A DNA stretch of 64,000 nucleotides, taken from the NCBI RefSeq assembly GCF_000499845.2, contig NC_023749.2, positions 42,890,158-42,954,157 on the forward strand, read 5' to 3'. The DNA is from Phaseolus vulgaris (lineage: Eukaryota; Streptophyta; Magnoliopsida; Fabales; Fabaceae). The notes beneath the pieces are model-generated. The model made no database searches. It worked only from the letters and a program-made list of their open reading frames with translations, and was not told the DNA's origin. The position numbers and the translations under genes were made by a program. Below, in pieces: positions 49,745-60,805 of this stretch (position 1 is its first letter; every line of letters begins with the position of its first letter).

Positions 49745-51712
49745 TCTTTTACTTCTCTTCAAGCTTTCACTTATCTGTACAAATTTACACAAAAGGTAAT
49801 CACATCTATCTCAAAAACAAAGTACTAAAGCCCTAAACAAAATACATGGCACAAAGACAATTAAGAGATTCAATTAACATGATAAAAGAAGTTATTATCA
49901 CACTTATCATGCATCCATTAACACACTTTGTATGTGTCTGAGTTGTTCAGACCAAAATCAGAATGAACCAAAATCAGAATGAATATGAAAGAGAGATTTG
50001 GTTTTAGTAAGTGTGTATTCAGATAGATTGAATTACTATGTTAATGACTAAATGGAAGTTACTAAAAACCATGCAAAATTGAATCTACTAAAATATATTA
50101 GGATGAAATGGGATGGGAAGCTTCATGCACTCTATGACACATCAATATTTTTAGTTTTATCTTTCATAGACACGGTGACAAAAAGGAATAAAATGAAATG
50201 TTGTGAAAATAGTTTAAACAAATTTACTAGACCGTCTACTAATACAAACAAATAGGAAAATCGGAATGGAGAAACCTGCGAGAACAACTAGATGGTTAAC
50301 AAAAAAAAGTAAGGAAAAAAACATAGGAAGTTATTAACGTGACTCAATTGAAGTGTTAACAAACTTCAATCTACACCTACGATTAGAAATTCACTATTAA
50401 CATATATTATAACTTTAAGTTTATCTTACTAAACTCTTAATTCTCAGTTAGTTGAAACTATTGACATAAGGTCCTATTTATACAAAAATAACTATCATAT
50501 TTAATTTTCGTAAATCACACCTAAATTAGTGAAAAAGTCACATGCACAATACTTTCACAAATAAACTCGAAACATCACAAAGATGGTCCTCTTATGAGAG
50601 ACAAATAAAATTACAGTCTGAAATAAGATAGATTATCTCATACTATCAAATCCTAAAGACAGACACATTAAATAAGATAGACGAATTAGTCACGAAAGAC
50701 GATTTTGTACCACTAGACATTTGTACTATCAGATGAATTATGGTATCACATAAGATTTTACTAAATTAATATTTCAAAAATTTAGAAGACTAAGATGGAC
50801 ATTTAAAGAAAAAGTTAATAAATAAAAGTGAGCATAAAAATAAGTTGAAAAACTAAAAAGTAAAATCTAACGAAAAATATATGTGGCATGTTAGCAACCA
50901 TGTATATGACCATGGGAAGGGATCTTCGTTGGCAATTTTTTAGTGGAAACGTCGTTTTGAGGGAACTTTAACTTTAACTTTGCTTTTGCACTGAAAGAGA
51001 TCCAACTGGTATTTAACACGATATCTTTAACATTAACTTCGTCTAAATTATATTTATTTTGTAGTTTTTGTGATAACTATTTTCTCCCTTTTACGTCATA
51101 CTTTAATTGAATGAAACTTATTTATTTTTAAAATTAAAAACACTTAATTGAAAAAAAATAAAGAATAAATAAGAACTTATATATCAACTTATAATTTATA
51201 AATTAAACATGTATGCCATATCAGATTTGAAGATGTTCCTCCTAAGTCTTATAAAAACAATGATATCATCTATAAATATAATTACAAAATATATACGACT
51301 GGACAAAAATCTATTCATATAACTCATAAATAATATAGGAGCATTAATCACACCAAAAGACATCATTTGATATTCATAATGTCCATATCTAAATCGAAAA
51401 TACTTTTATGTACGTCTTCTACTTTTATTTTATTTGGTGATATCCTCACCTTATATCTATTTTAGAAAATATAAACATTGATCTCAATTGGTCTATTAGA
51501 TATTTTATTCTTGGGAGAGAATATTTATTACTTATGGTAAAGTTGTTTAACTATTAGTGATCTATACATAATCTAAAGGTATTATTTTGTTAGTCAAGAA
51601 AAGGATGAAAGCTCTAGGATACAAAGAAAGCTTTATTTTGAGAACTAGAAAATGAAGTCTTGAATCAAAGAAGAAATTGGAGAAGACAAATTAAAGAAAA
51701 TGTAATAAATAT
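49745..51712. repeat. 2-kb dispersed repeat, copy B
   Basis: Direct-orientation partner of 34228-36225, about 15.5 kb away, with frequent substitutions and small indels. It ends exactly where the CACTA terminus begins (51713): copy A continues past the equivalent point (ATAAATATAG), so the transposon inserted into the repeat and the remainder of copy B is lost. Confidence 0.8.
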
Positions 51713-51955
51713 CACTAGTACAAAAAGGTACATTAACGACGGTTAAAAAAGACATGTAAAGACGGTTCCCAAACCGTCGTTATTGCGGGCATCGTTATAA
51801 AGTAGTAATTTTTAATGACGGTTAAAAGGGACATGTAAAGACAGTTCCCAAATCGTCGTTATTGCGGGCATCGTTATAAAGTAGTAATTTTTAACAACGG
51901 TTCACCAACCGTCATTATAAAGGAGAGATTTTGTTTAACTACGACGCTAAGAAAA
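51713..51955 (+). mobile_element. CACTA transposon terminal fragment with subterminal repeats
   Basis: It begins CACTAGTACAAAAAGG, the expected CACTA terminus. Then follow about 2.4 units of an approximately 80-bp tandem repeat containing GACGGTT and AACCGTCGTTATTGCGGGC in opposed orientations, typical subterminal transposase-binding sites. No opposite end or transposase is attached. The subterminal words differ from those at 7550-7640, so this is another CACTA family. Confidence 0.82.
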
Positions 51956-52283
51956 TGTGCCATAAAACATAATATCTTTATCAACACAAGCTTTCCGTTA
52001 AGAGAGGGACTCTTGTGATAAAAAAACTGCTACAAGAGGTAGGCTATAAAAGGGACTTGAGATCCCAGGTAAAGGGACACTATTTCTAAGACTGAAACTA
52101 CTTACTTACTTCTTGTATCTATAAGTCCTAAACTGACTTGATCGTCGGAGTGCAATCAAAAGGTAGGGCCCCCTCTGTCTCAACGAAGTCGCGTTCCAAG
52201 CACCTTAGAGGGAAGAGTTCCCAGAGATAGACAGAGCTAGAGCTTGGGATTGAAGTCGCCTGGCGACTAGGTTAACCGGCGAG
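51956..52283 (+). repeat. LTR-like promoter fragment
   Basis: Contains GGCTATAAAAGGGAC (TATA-like, about 52044-52058), a leader with ACTTACTTACTTCTTG, and the reverse complement of CTCCGACGATCAAG at about 52140. This is probably the U3-R part of an LTR. The right boundary with LINE sequence lies somewhere in 52205-52283. Confidence 0.45.
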
Positions 52284-53189
52284 AACAGTTTCAATTTCGG
52301 GTTCATTAAGTTCTGTTTGGAAGAGATTATGGCAGATATCATAAGAGCGGTACATAGTTTTGAGGAAGAAGGAAGATAGCCAAGGGGGACGAATGCATCT
52401 TTTATATCGTTGATCTCTAAAGTTGAAAATCCACAAAGTCTAAATGATTTCAGACCTATCTCTCTGGTTGGGTGTTTATACAAAATTGTGGCAAAGATCT
52501 TGTCTCTGCGGCTGAAGAAAGTTTTATACAAGGTAAGACACACTATGCAGTCGGCGTTTTTGGAAGGTAGGAGGATTATGGATAGTCTCTTAGTAGCAAA
52601 TGAAGTTCTGGAAGAAGTCAAAAGGAGAAAGAACAGTTGTATTTTCTTCAAGGTAGATTACGAGAAGGCATACGACTCAGTTGACTGGGGCTTTTTGTAC
52701 TATATGCTGGAGAGGTTAGGCTTCTGTGGGAAGTGGATCAGATGGATAAGTGCTTGTCTTGAGTCCTCATCGGTGTCCGTGTTAGTGAATGAGAACCCTT
52801 TTTAGGAATTTAAGCCTAGGAAGGGGTTGAGACAAGGAGATCCTTTGGACCGTTCCTTTTTCTTATAGTGGCAGAAGGTTTAGCAGGGGTAGTAAGGAAG
52901 GTGGTCGAGAAGGATTTATTAGAAAGTGTGGTGATCGGAGGCAGATTCATAAAAGTTAATATGCTTCAGTATGCGGACGATACGTTTTTTTTTTTTTGCA
53001 AAGCGAGAGCTCAAAGCGTGTTTGTTATCAAGGCTATTCTAAAATGCTTTGAATTAATGTCAGGGTTAAAGGTCAACTGCTAGAAGAGTAGTGTTGGAGG
53101 GGTAGGATGCAACCACCTTTTGCTACAACACTTTGTGGCAGTTTTGAATTGTGTTACGATGAACAGTCTGTTTAAATATCTGGGTATTT
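52284..53189 (+). pseudogene. LINE reverse-transcriptase fragment (piece 1)
   Basis: Plant L1-type RT. It has NDFRPISLVGCLYKIVAKIL, then KVDYEKAYDSVDWGFLYYML with the first catalytic Asp, then in another frame NMLQYADDTFFFF with the YADD box (about 52965-52995), and LFKYLGI at the end. A TAG near 52803 and a frameshift near 52840 break it. It retains the middle of RT without the upstream endonuclease, which instead follows it in piece 2. Confidence 0.85.
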
Positions 53190-54283
53190 AAACGTGGTAT
53201 AAACCTAACGACAGTATATGTGGTATAAACCTAACGACTTGATAAAGAGTAGAATTGACCAGTTTTTAGTGTCAAGGAAATGGTTGGATAGATGGTCGGA
53301 GAGAAAATACCATGTGTTAGACAAATTGGTGACGGATCACTATGCGTTGGTGTTGAATATGGCTACTATGGATTGGAGCCCGAAACCGTTTAGGAGTTTA
53401 GACGTTTGGCATAAAGACAGTTGATTCAGGGAGTTTGTTAGCAACAAATGAATTGCTTATGAGGTCCAAGGAAGTGGGATATTTGTTTTCAAAGAGAAGC
53501 TTAAGAAGTTGAAGTCTGATTTAAAAGTCTGGAATAAAGAGGTATTTGGCAACGTTTTTCAGTAGGGGGGAGATTCATAAGAGAATACAAGAGCTCGATG
53601 CAAAGGATGATGAGAGCGAGTTGGATGAGGTGGGAAGCGAAGAGAGAAAGTGGTTGTTGTCATAATAGAGACAAAATAATATTAGTCAGGAGGCTCTCTT
53701 TCAACAGATGGCCCGCATCAGATGGTTGAAGCAGGGGGAAGGAATTCAAAGTACTTTCATTCTGTGGTCAAATGGAAAAGAGTAAGGAATGGTATCAACG
53801 GGTTGAGAGACAAGGGTCAGTGGTACGACGAGCAGGGTGTGGTGAAGAAAAAGGTCAGAGAGTATTTTAAAGAAGGGTTTAATGAAGAAGCATGTCAAAG
53901 TGTCAGGCTAGATAATGCAGGGTTCAACAAGATAACAGAATGAGACAATGTTTTGTTGGTAGGAAGAACTTCTGAAGAGGAAGTAAAGTAGGCAGTGTGG
54001 AGTTGTGGTAGTGATAAAAGTCCGAGTCCTTATGGTTTCAATTTCGGTTTCATTAAGTTCTATTGGGAAGAGATTAAGGCAGATATCATAAGAGCGGTAC
54101 ATAGTTTTGAGGAAGAAGGAAGATGGCCAAGGGGGACAAATGCCTCTATTATATCCTTGATCCCTAAAGATGAAAATCCACAAAGTCTGAATGATTTCAG
54201 ACTTATCTCTCTGGTTGGGTGTTTATACAAAATTGTGGCAAATATCTTGTCTCTGCGGCTGAAGAAAGTTTTATACAAGGTAA
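53190..54283 (+). pseudogene. LINE endonuclease end to RT start (piece 2)
   Basis: 53218-53424 encodes the end of the AP-type endonuclease domain (SRIDQFLVSRKWLDRWSERK, VTDHYALVL, PKPFRSLDVW). 53722-53943 encodes the linker (GGRNSKYFHSVVKWKR). 53995-54283 encodes the RT start (GFNFGFIKFYWEEIKADIIR, SLNDFRLISLVGCLYK). The last 245 bp duplicate the beginning of piece 1 (52284-52529) almost exactly. The copia element 2 LTR begins at 54284 within the RT. Several stops and frameshifts separate the frames. Confidence 0.85.
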
Positions 54284-55829
54284 TGTTGAAAATGGTTGTT
54301 GCCCCTTCAAGACATGTGTTTGATGAAGACTTTTATGTACAATTCATGTATATTTCCTTTTTCTTTAAGAATGTCTTAGGTAGTGTTTAGAGGTTGCTTA
54401 AGAGTAGGCTTTTTGCTGAGTAACTCACCTCCTAACCCCTGGCCATGTGATAAGAGCAAGCACAAAATTTCTCAAACTGTTTTTCACATGTTTTACAAAA
54501 AACACGTTTACTACATAAAAATAAATCTGTTCTTTTCTAAATAAACAGATTATTTTTTAAACTGATGTTTTGACTAAGTCTTCTACCTTTCAAAACGATT
54601 GTGTTTTAATAGTTAAGCTTTTTCTGTTATCGTTTTGAAAAATAAATTTGTTCATCTGTAAATGAATGGATTCTTTTTAGTCTCGTGCAATGCTTATCTT
54701 AAACAGTTTTTAGTTTTGTCCCTACACCAGAATGGTTGACTAAGTCTCCTCACATAACAGATTCTCTAACTGCTTTTGAGAATAAATCTGTTCATTTTAT
54801 TTTCAATTTGTTCCTTTTATAATAGCTTTAACTATTTTTCAAAAATCTGTTATAAGTTGGTTTTCTATAAAAAGAAAACTTGTTTCTGAGTTTAAATATC
54901 AATCATACAATTGAGAAAACAAGTTTTGCATCAGAGATTTAAGGGTTTACAAAGAATTAGCATTTGTTCTTGAAAGATTTCCAAAATCAAAAGTGTGTTT
55001 GTTCTTGTTTGGTTCCAAAGCTTGGTGAGAGGTGTTGCTACTGTTTAAGCGACCTGTTCTACTGGTCTAAGGCAGATTTCTGCATCCTCTATCAGGTGTA
55101 TTCGTTTCACATTTCATTTCTTGTAAAAGTGTGGTTGTAAACTCTTCTTGATAGGGTTTCTTGAAGAGTGTGTGTGTTGGAATAGTGTTTTTCAGCAACT
55201 TTACCAAATTTCTTGTAGGGTTCAAGAACAGTGGTGTTTGTGTTTGTTCGAATTGTGATTTAGTGAATTTCACCTTGGATTAGGTGAAGACTGGATGTAG
55301 CTCATTAGAGTGAACCAGTATAATTGCCTTGTGTTCATTCTCCCTTAATCTCTGCACTTGAATTACTACATATCTGTTAAACTGTCAAGAAATAAATTTG
55401 TTCAATTAATAATAAATCTGTTCTTTCTGAGCTTGTTTCATACTGTTCTTTGTTTGATTCTTAAAAGAACATATATAATCTGTTAAAAACCACTGGAACA
55501 GATTGGTTGTGATAGGTTACTCAATTAATTGTCAAGCTATCAATTGAACCTTAATCACTTGCTTAAAATTGAAGGTTGTTGTTTTGTGATTCATTGGTTT
55601 TCTTTCTAATATCAGGGTGTGTGTGACTTGCAAATTAATCTGCATAATCTCGAGATTAACTTGGCTGATATAAACGTTTTCAAACATAAACAATGCCAAA
55701 ATAAATCTGTTCATTTTCAAATAAACCGATTTATTTTCTGTATACTGTGATAAATACTGATTCTGCGATAAGTTTTTAAAAGGTCAATTCACCCCGCCCT
55801 CTTGAACTTTGACATTATTAAACCCAACA
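54284..55829 (+). repeat. 5' LTR of element 2
   Basis: It runs from TGTTGAAAATGG to CCCAACA, 1546 bp. The start resembles the element 1 LTR (TGTTGAAGATGG). TATA-like TTCTATAAAAAG is at about 54862-54873. The 3' boundary is fixed by the primer-binding site that follows. Confidence 0.85.
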
Positions 55830-55844
55830 ATTGGTATCAAGAGC
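55830..55844 (+). promoter_or_regulatory. Primer-binding site of element 2
   Basis: ATTGGTATCAAGAGC, identical to the site in element 1. Confidence 0.87.
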
Positions 55845-55879
55845 TAGGACTTGTATTTTAATCAAGTTTGTTTGTAATA

Positions 55880-57544
55880 ATGTCTGAGTTTAAAGTGCTT
55901 TTTACTGAGGGATCTGCTATTAATAGACCACCTATGTTCAATGTAATGAATTATGCATTTTGGAAAGTTAGAACGCGAATTTTCATGGAATCTATTGATG
56001 CATTAATTTGGGAAGCTGTGGTCCATGGACCCTATGTGCCAATGCAGGTTGTCAAGGATGAAGAAGTGGTAAAGCCAAGATCTGAATGGAATGAGACCGA
56101 AAGGAGGAAGGCTCAATATGATCTTGTGGCCAAGAACATCATAACCTCTGCATTAACAATGGATGAGTTCTTCAGGATATCCCAATGTAATTCAACTAAG
56201 GAGATGTGGGAAGTCTTAGAAGTCACTCATGAGGGTACTGAAGATGTAAAGAGGTCAAGAAAACATTCTCTCATCCAAGAATATGAATTGTTTAGAATGC
56301 AACCCGAGGAGAGCATTGCTGATGTGCAGAAAAGGTTCACTCATATTGTGAATCACCTTACTGGTTTAGGAAAGGAATTTGACAGAGAGGAACTCAACAT
56401 AAAGGTATTGAAGTGCCTCGACAGAAGATGGCAACCAAAGGTGACTGCCATATCAGAAAGCCGTGATCTGTCAAAGATGGGAACCGCTACACTCATTGGA
56501 AAGCTAATGGAGCATGAGATGGAGCTCAAGAGACTCAAAGAGCAGGAAACAGTGGAAAGAAAATCCAAAGGACTTGCACTGAAAGCAAGCGAACAGAATG
56601 AGATCAAGGAAGAAAAAGAAGATGCTGAAAATGATGATACAATCAGTCTTCTTACAAAGAGATTCAGCAAATTCTTGAAGAAGAAAAGAAGAAATAGGAA
56701 CCAGACGAAAAGAAGGTATCTTAAACCTAATGACTCAAATTTCTCTAACTATACTTGCTTTGGATGTGGCAAAACAGGGCAAATCAAAATGGATTGTCCA
56801 AACAATCAATCAAAGGATAAATCTGCCAGCAAGAAGGTTGAAAGGAGCAAGGGGAGAAGAGTTTACATTTCATGGGAAGAGAATGAAGTATCTCCAACCA
56901 GCAACTCTTCAACTAAGAGTGGGGAAAACAATATGTGCTTCATGATGAAGGATGAGGAGTCAATCTCTAATTCAGTAAGTGAATTCTCTATGGATTATGA
57001 TAACTATGATCAATTGCTTGCTACTTTCAACAAAACACATGATGAAGCAAACAGGCTAGATGTAATATGTAGTAAGTTGCAAAAGGTAAATAATGTGCTT
57101 GCACCTAAAGTAAAAACACTTGAGGAAGAACTGCATAAGGCCAAAACAGATTTGGTAAGCCTTGAACTAACATGCTTGCATGCCTCTATTAAAACCTGTG
57201 AAAACTGCAAAAGATTGGAAAAACAAATGGAGTATTTGCTAAAAACCCTTTCCAATTTCACCAAGGGAAGAGAAAACCTTGAGTCTCTCCTTGGCTCACA
57301 GAATGCTGTTTTTAATAAAAATGGTCTTGGTTATATCCCTGGAAATGTAACCAATGTCAAAATGCTTTCAAGTTTTTTTGTTCCAGCAAAATCAGGTTTT
57401 TCAGCTTTTAACAGTGGCAAAAAGGCATCTCATGTAACCTGTTTTTACTGCATGAAATCTGGTCATACCTCTAGGTCATGCATTGCTAGAAAGCATCTTG
57501 TTCCTAAGAATTTAGCAAAATGGCTATCAAAGAGAAGGTTTTAA
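55880..57544 (+). CDS. Element 2 gag polyprotein, intact frame
   Basis: 554 codons, starting at ATG 55880 (MSEFKVLFTEG); the in-frame TTG at 55868 is not needed. An N-terminal gag domain (SAINRPPMFNVMNYAFWKVR) is followed by the capsid-like helical region (FRMQPEESIADVQKRFTHIV). A CCHC knuckle reads CFGCGKTGQIKMDC; the usual His is Gln here, so it may bind zinc poorly. A Glu/Lys-rich probable coiled coil and a second knuckle, CFYCMKSGHTSRSC, follow. It is the least damaged gag of the three related elements. pol follows in a different frame. Confidence 0.85.
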   Translation: MSEFKVLFTEGSAINRPPMFNVMNYAFWKVRTRIFMESIDALIWEAVVHGPYVPMQVVKDEEVVKPRSEWNETERRKAQYDLVAKNIITSALTMDEFFRISQCNSTKEMWEVLEVTHEGTEDVKRSRKHSLIQEYELFRMQPEESIADVQKRFTHIVNHLTGLGKEFDREELNIKVLKCLDRRWQPKVTAISESRDLSKMGTATLIGKLMEHEMELKRLKEQETVERKSKGLALKASEQNEIKEEKEDAENDDTISLLTKRFSKFLKKKRRNRNQTKRRYLKPNDSNFSNYTCFGCGKTGQIKMDCPNNQSKDKSASKKVERSKGRRVYISWEENEVSPTSNSSTKSGENNMCFMMKDEESISNSVSEFSMDYDNYDQLLATFNKTHDEANRLDVICSKLQKVNNVLAPKVKTLEEELHKAKTDLVSLELTCLHASIKTCENCKRLEKQMEYLLKTLSNFTKGRENLESLLGSQNAVFNKNGLGYIPGNVTNVKMLSSFFVPAKSGFSAFNSGKKASHVTCFYCMKSGHTSRSCIARKHLVPKNLAKWLSKRRF

Positions 57545-57605
57545 TCTGTGTTGGACCCTATACTGAAACGGGTACCATTTGTATCATTTTTATTCTGTTT
57601 TGCAG

Positions 57606-60222
57606 ATGAGCAACAAGAAAAATCAGTTGTACTTGGACAGTGGCTGTTCCAAGCATATGACTGGAGATCTTACAAAATTCACTAGCTTGAAGCTCAAAGC
57701 AGAGGGACATGTAACCTATGATGATAATAACCGAGGAAGGATTTTGGGCAGAGGCACTGTTGGAACAGGGAATTCAACCACTATTGAGAATGTGCTTTAT
57801 GTAGAAGGACTCAAGCATAGCCTTCTCAGCATAAGTCAACTTTGTGACAAAGGATACAAGGTGAACTTAAAGTCAAAAGGCAGCACAATCTCAAGTGATT
57901 CCTCTAGTAAGGTGTTGGTTACTGGTAAGAGAGTGAATAACATATATCTTTTGAATATCATGGAAACTAACTCTTCAAATGAGTGTTTGCTGTCTAGAAG
58001 TGATGAGTCTTGGCTGTGGCACAGGAGGTTAGCTCACATACACACTAATCACTTAAATAAACTGAAATCTAAAGATCTAGTTTCTGGTTTACCTAACATT
58101 AAATTTCAGGATAACAGGCTCTGTGATGCTTGTGTGAAAGGTAAACAAATCAGATCCTCTTTCAATTCAAAAGATATTGTTTCTACAAAAAAATCCATTG
58201 GATGTATTACATATGGACTTATTTGGACCATCTAGAGTTGCTAGCTTGGCTGGAAATTTGTATGCTTTAGTTGTTGTGGATGACTACTCTAGATTTACAT
58301 GGACTTTGTTTCTTGCACATAAAAATGATGCTTACATTGCTTTTAAGAAATTAGCAAAGGTTCTGCAAAATGAAAATGGTTGTTGCATAAAATCAATTCG
58401 AAGTGATCATGGGGGAGAGTTTCATAATGCTAGATTTGAAAGGTTCTGTGAGAAACATGGGATATCACACACCTTTTCAGCCCCTAGGACTCCCCAACAA
58501 AACGGTGTAGTTGAAAGGAAAAACAGATCATTAGAAGAACTAGCTAGAACCATGTTAAATGAATCTAAGCTTCCTAAGTATTTTTGGGCAGATGCAATCT
58601 ATACTGCAGCTTATGTGTTAAACAGAACCTTAATTAGACCCATCCTTAAGAAAACTCCATATGAATTGTATAAGGGCAGAAAACCTAATGTGAGTCACCT
58701 TAGAGTTTTTGGGTGTAAATGCTTTGTATTGAATAATGGCAAAGAAAATCTGGGTAAGTTTGATGCCAAATCTGATGAAGGTGTGCACATTGGTTATGCT
58801 TTGAATGGTCATGCATATAGAGTCTTCAATCAAAAGGTTGCTCATAGTAGAAGAATCAATGCATGTTGTACTTGATGAAGCTGATCATAGCATATCTAAA
58901 ACTACTGCTGATGACCTTGACAATAATGAATTTAAATCAAAATGAATCGATTCATATTGATACTGTTGATGCACATGCTATGCAAGAATCTACTGTGACT
59001 GCAGGTTTGCCAAAAGAGTGGAAAACCCCGAGAGACCTAACCCTTGACAATGTTATTGGGAACATTGAGAAATGAGTGTCAACTAGAAAATCCTTGAATA
59101 ACTTCTGTGAAACAATGGCCTTTGTATCTCAAGTGGAACCCACAAATTAGGCCCTCAAGGACAACAACTGGATTTTAGCCATGCAAGAGGAACTGAATCA
59201 ATTTGCTCTTAATGAGGTCTAGACTCTTGTTCCTAGAATACCTGAGATGAATATAATTGGAACAAAATGGGTATTTAGAAACAAAATGGATGAGCATGGG
59301 GTGATTACCAGAAATAAGGCTAGGCTAGTGGCTAAAGGGTATAATCAAGAAGAAGGAATAGACTATGATGAGACATATGCACCAGTGGCTCGGCTAGAAG
59401 CTGTCAGATTGCTACTTGCCTTCTCCTGCATCAAAGGGTTCAAGCTATTTCAAATGGATGTGAAGAGTGCCTTCTTGAATGGTTATATAAATGAAGAAGT
59501 ATTTGTTTCACAACCACCAAGTTTTGAAGACCATCAGCATCCAGAATATGTGTTCAAACTCAAAAAAGCTCTCTATGGGCTCAAACAAGCTCCTAGGCAA
59601 TGGTATGAGAGGCTAAGTGATTTCCTCACCTCACAAGGTTATGACAGAGGCAAATCAGATAAGACCTTATTCATTAAGAAGAAGGGAGATGACACAATTC
59701 TAGTACAAGTATATGTGGATGATATCATTTTTGGATCAAACAATGCATAATTGTGTGAAACCTTTGTGGAAATCATGAAGAGTGAGTTTGAAATGTCAAT
59801 GATGGGTGAGTTGAACTATTTTCTAGGCTTGCAGGTCAAACAACTCAAGGATGGCATTTTCTTGAATCAAGCTAAGAATTGCAAAGATCTGCTGAGGAAA
59901 TTTGAAATGGACAAGTGCAAACCAATCAGCACACCCTTCTCAACTAGCTGTCACTTGGATCATGATGAAGCTGGAATTTCTGTTGATGAAACCAAATACA
60001 GAGGACTCATAGGATCTCTATTGTATCTCACTGCCAGCAGGCCTGATATAATGTTTGCAGTGTGCATGTGTGCTCGGTTTCAATCTGCTCCTAAAGAATC
60101 ACACTACAATGCTGCCAAAAGGATTTTGAAGTATTTGCAAGGAACTAAAGAAGTTGGCTTGTGGTATCCAGGTAACATTTCATTAAGCTTAACTGGATAT
60201 TCTGATTCAGACTTTGCAGGTT
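57606..60222 (+). pseudogene. Element 2 pol, broken by frameshifts and stops
   Basis: Protease (LYLDSGCSKHMTGDLTKF), pre-integrase zinc motif (LWHRRLAHIHTNHLNKL...CDACVKGK), integrase core (IRSDHGGEFHN, APRTPQQNGVVERKNR), RT ([23 protein letters not shown]) and the start of RNase H (SDSDFAG) appear in order. Breaks: a frameshift at an A-run near 58185; another near 58845; TGA 59073-59075; TAG near 59148 and 59220; TAA 59748-59750. It ends abruptly at the junction near 60220, after which the same frame runs antisense through the element 3 extra ORF start. Confidence 0.88.
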
Positions 60223-60277
60223 GGCTGCTGTTAGGTTGCTCTTTGAGTTTCTTCTTTCTGCGTGATGAGGATGCCAT
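60222..60277 (-). pseudogene. Truncated extra ORF start of element 3
   Basis: Minus-strand ATG at 60277 opens MASSSRRKKKLKEQPNSSQ, aligned with the start of the element 1 extra ORF (MASSSHRKKKSKEQSSSNQ). After about 18 codons the junction with element 2 cuts it off. Conservation of the ATG context in both elements supports the start chosen at 11044. Confidence 0.75.
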
Positions 60278-60805
60278 GCTTGATCTGTTGTTACCTGCAC
60301 CTATTCACAAAAGAAAAATCCAGCTAGAAGGAGGATTAGTAACAGTTCACATGATCATTTGAAGATAGAAATTAAAAACATTAATTTGTTTGAACCTGGA
60401 CAGCTCGTCGTAGAAATGAGAAGGTGTGAAAAACAATTGATTAGTGCCAGATTTATATAGAGCTTAAATCAGATTTCAAAAATCACAAGTTTTAAAAGAA
60501 ATCAATTCAAACAGATTTTCTACAGATTTTATTCTTGTGTGATACAGCAGGTGTAGGTGTTGATTGACGCAAGAATATATTGGAACCAGATTTCTGTTTA
60601 GCAAATCAAATCTGTTGCACCTACAAGATATCCTATCAGTTAGTATATCCACATATCACTGTCATAGACCTGCTGGTTAATAACCGTAAAAGCAGTCAAA
60701 GATCAGGGAGAGAGAGAAAACTAAATATTTCTCTTTCCTAGTCACAACTGTGATTCTGAAACAGAGAGAGAACAGGTTAAAATATAAAATAACATATTGA
60801 AATTT
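60278..60805. other. Spacer between pol and extra ORF in element 3
   Basis: An AT-rich internal region without ORFs, about 530 bp. It contains AGAGAGAGAAAAC-type purine stretches near 60710. The corresponding part of element 1 is shorter because of its deletion. Confidence 0.6.

Larger units (their letters stand above)
54284..60222 (+). mobile_element. Ty1/copia (Sirevirus-like) element 2, 3' truncated
   Basis: A 5' LTR (54284-55829), PBS, gag and pol are on the plus strand, closely related to elements 1 and 3. It inserted into the LINE RT, preceded by GGTAA. The element stops inside RNase H at about 60217-60225, where it is joined to element 3 in inverted orientation. No 3' LTR is present in the window. 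Confidence 0.9.
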
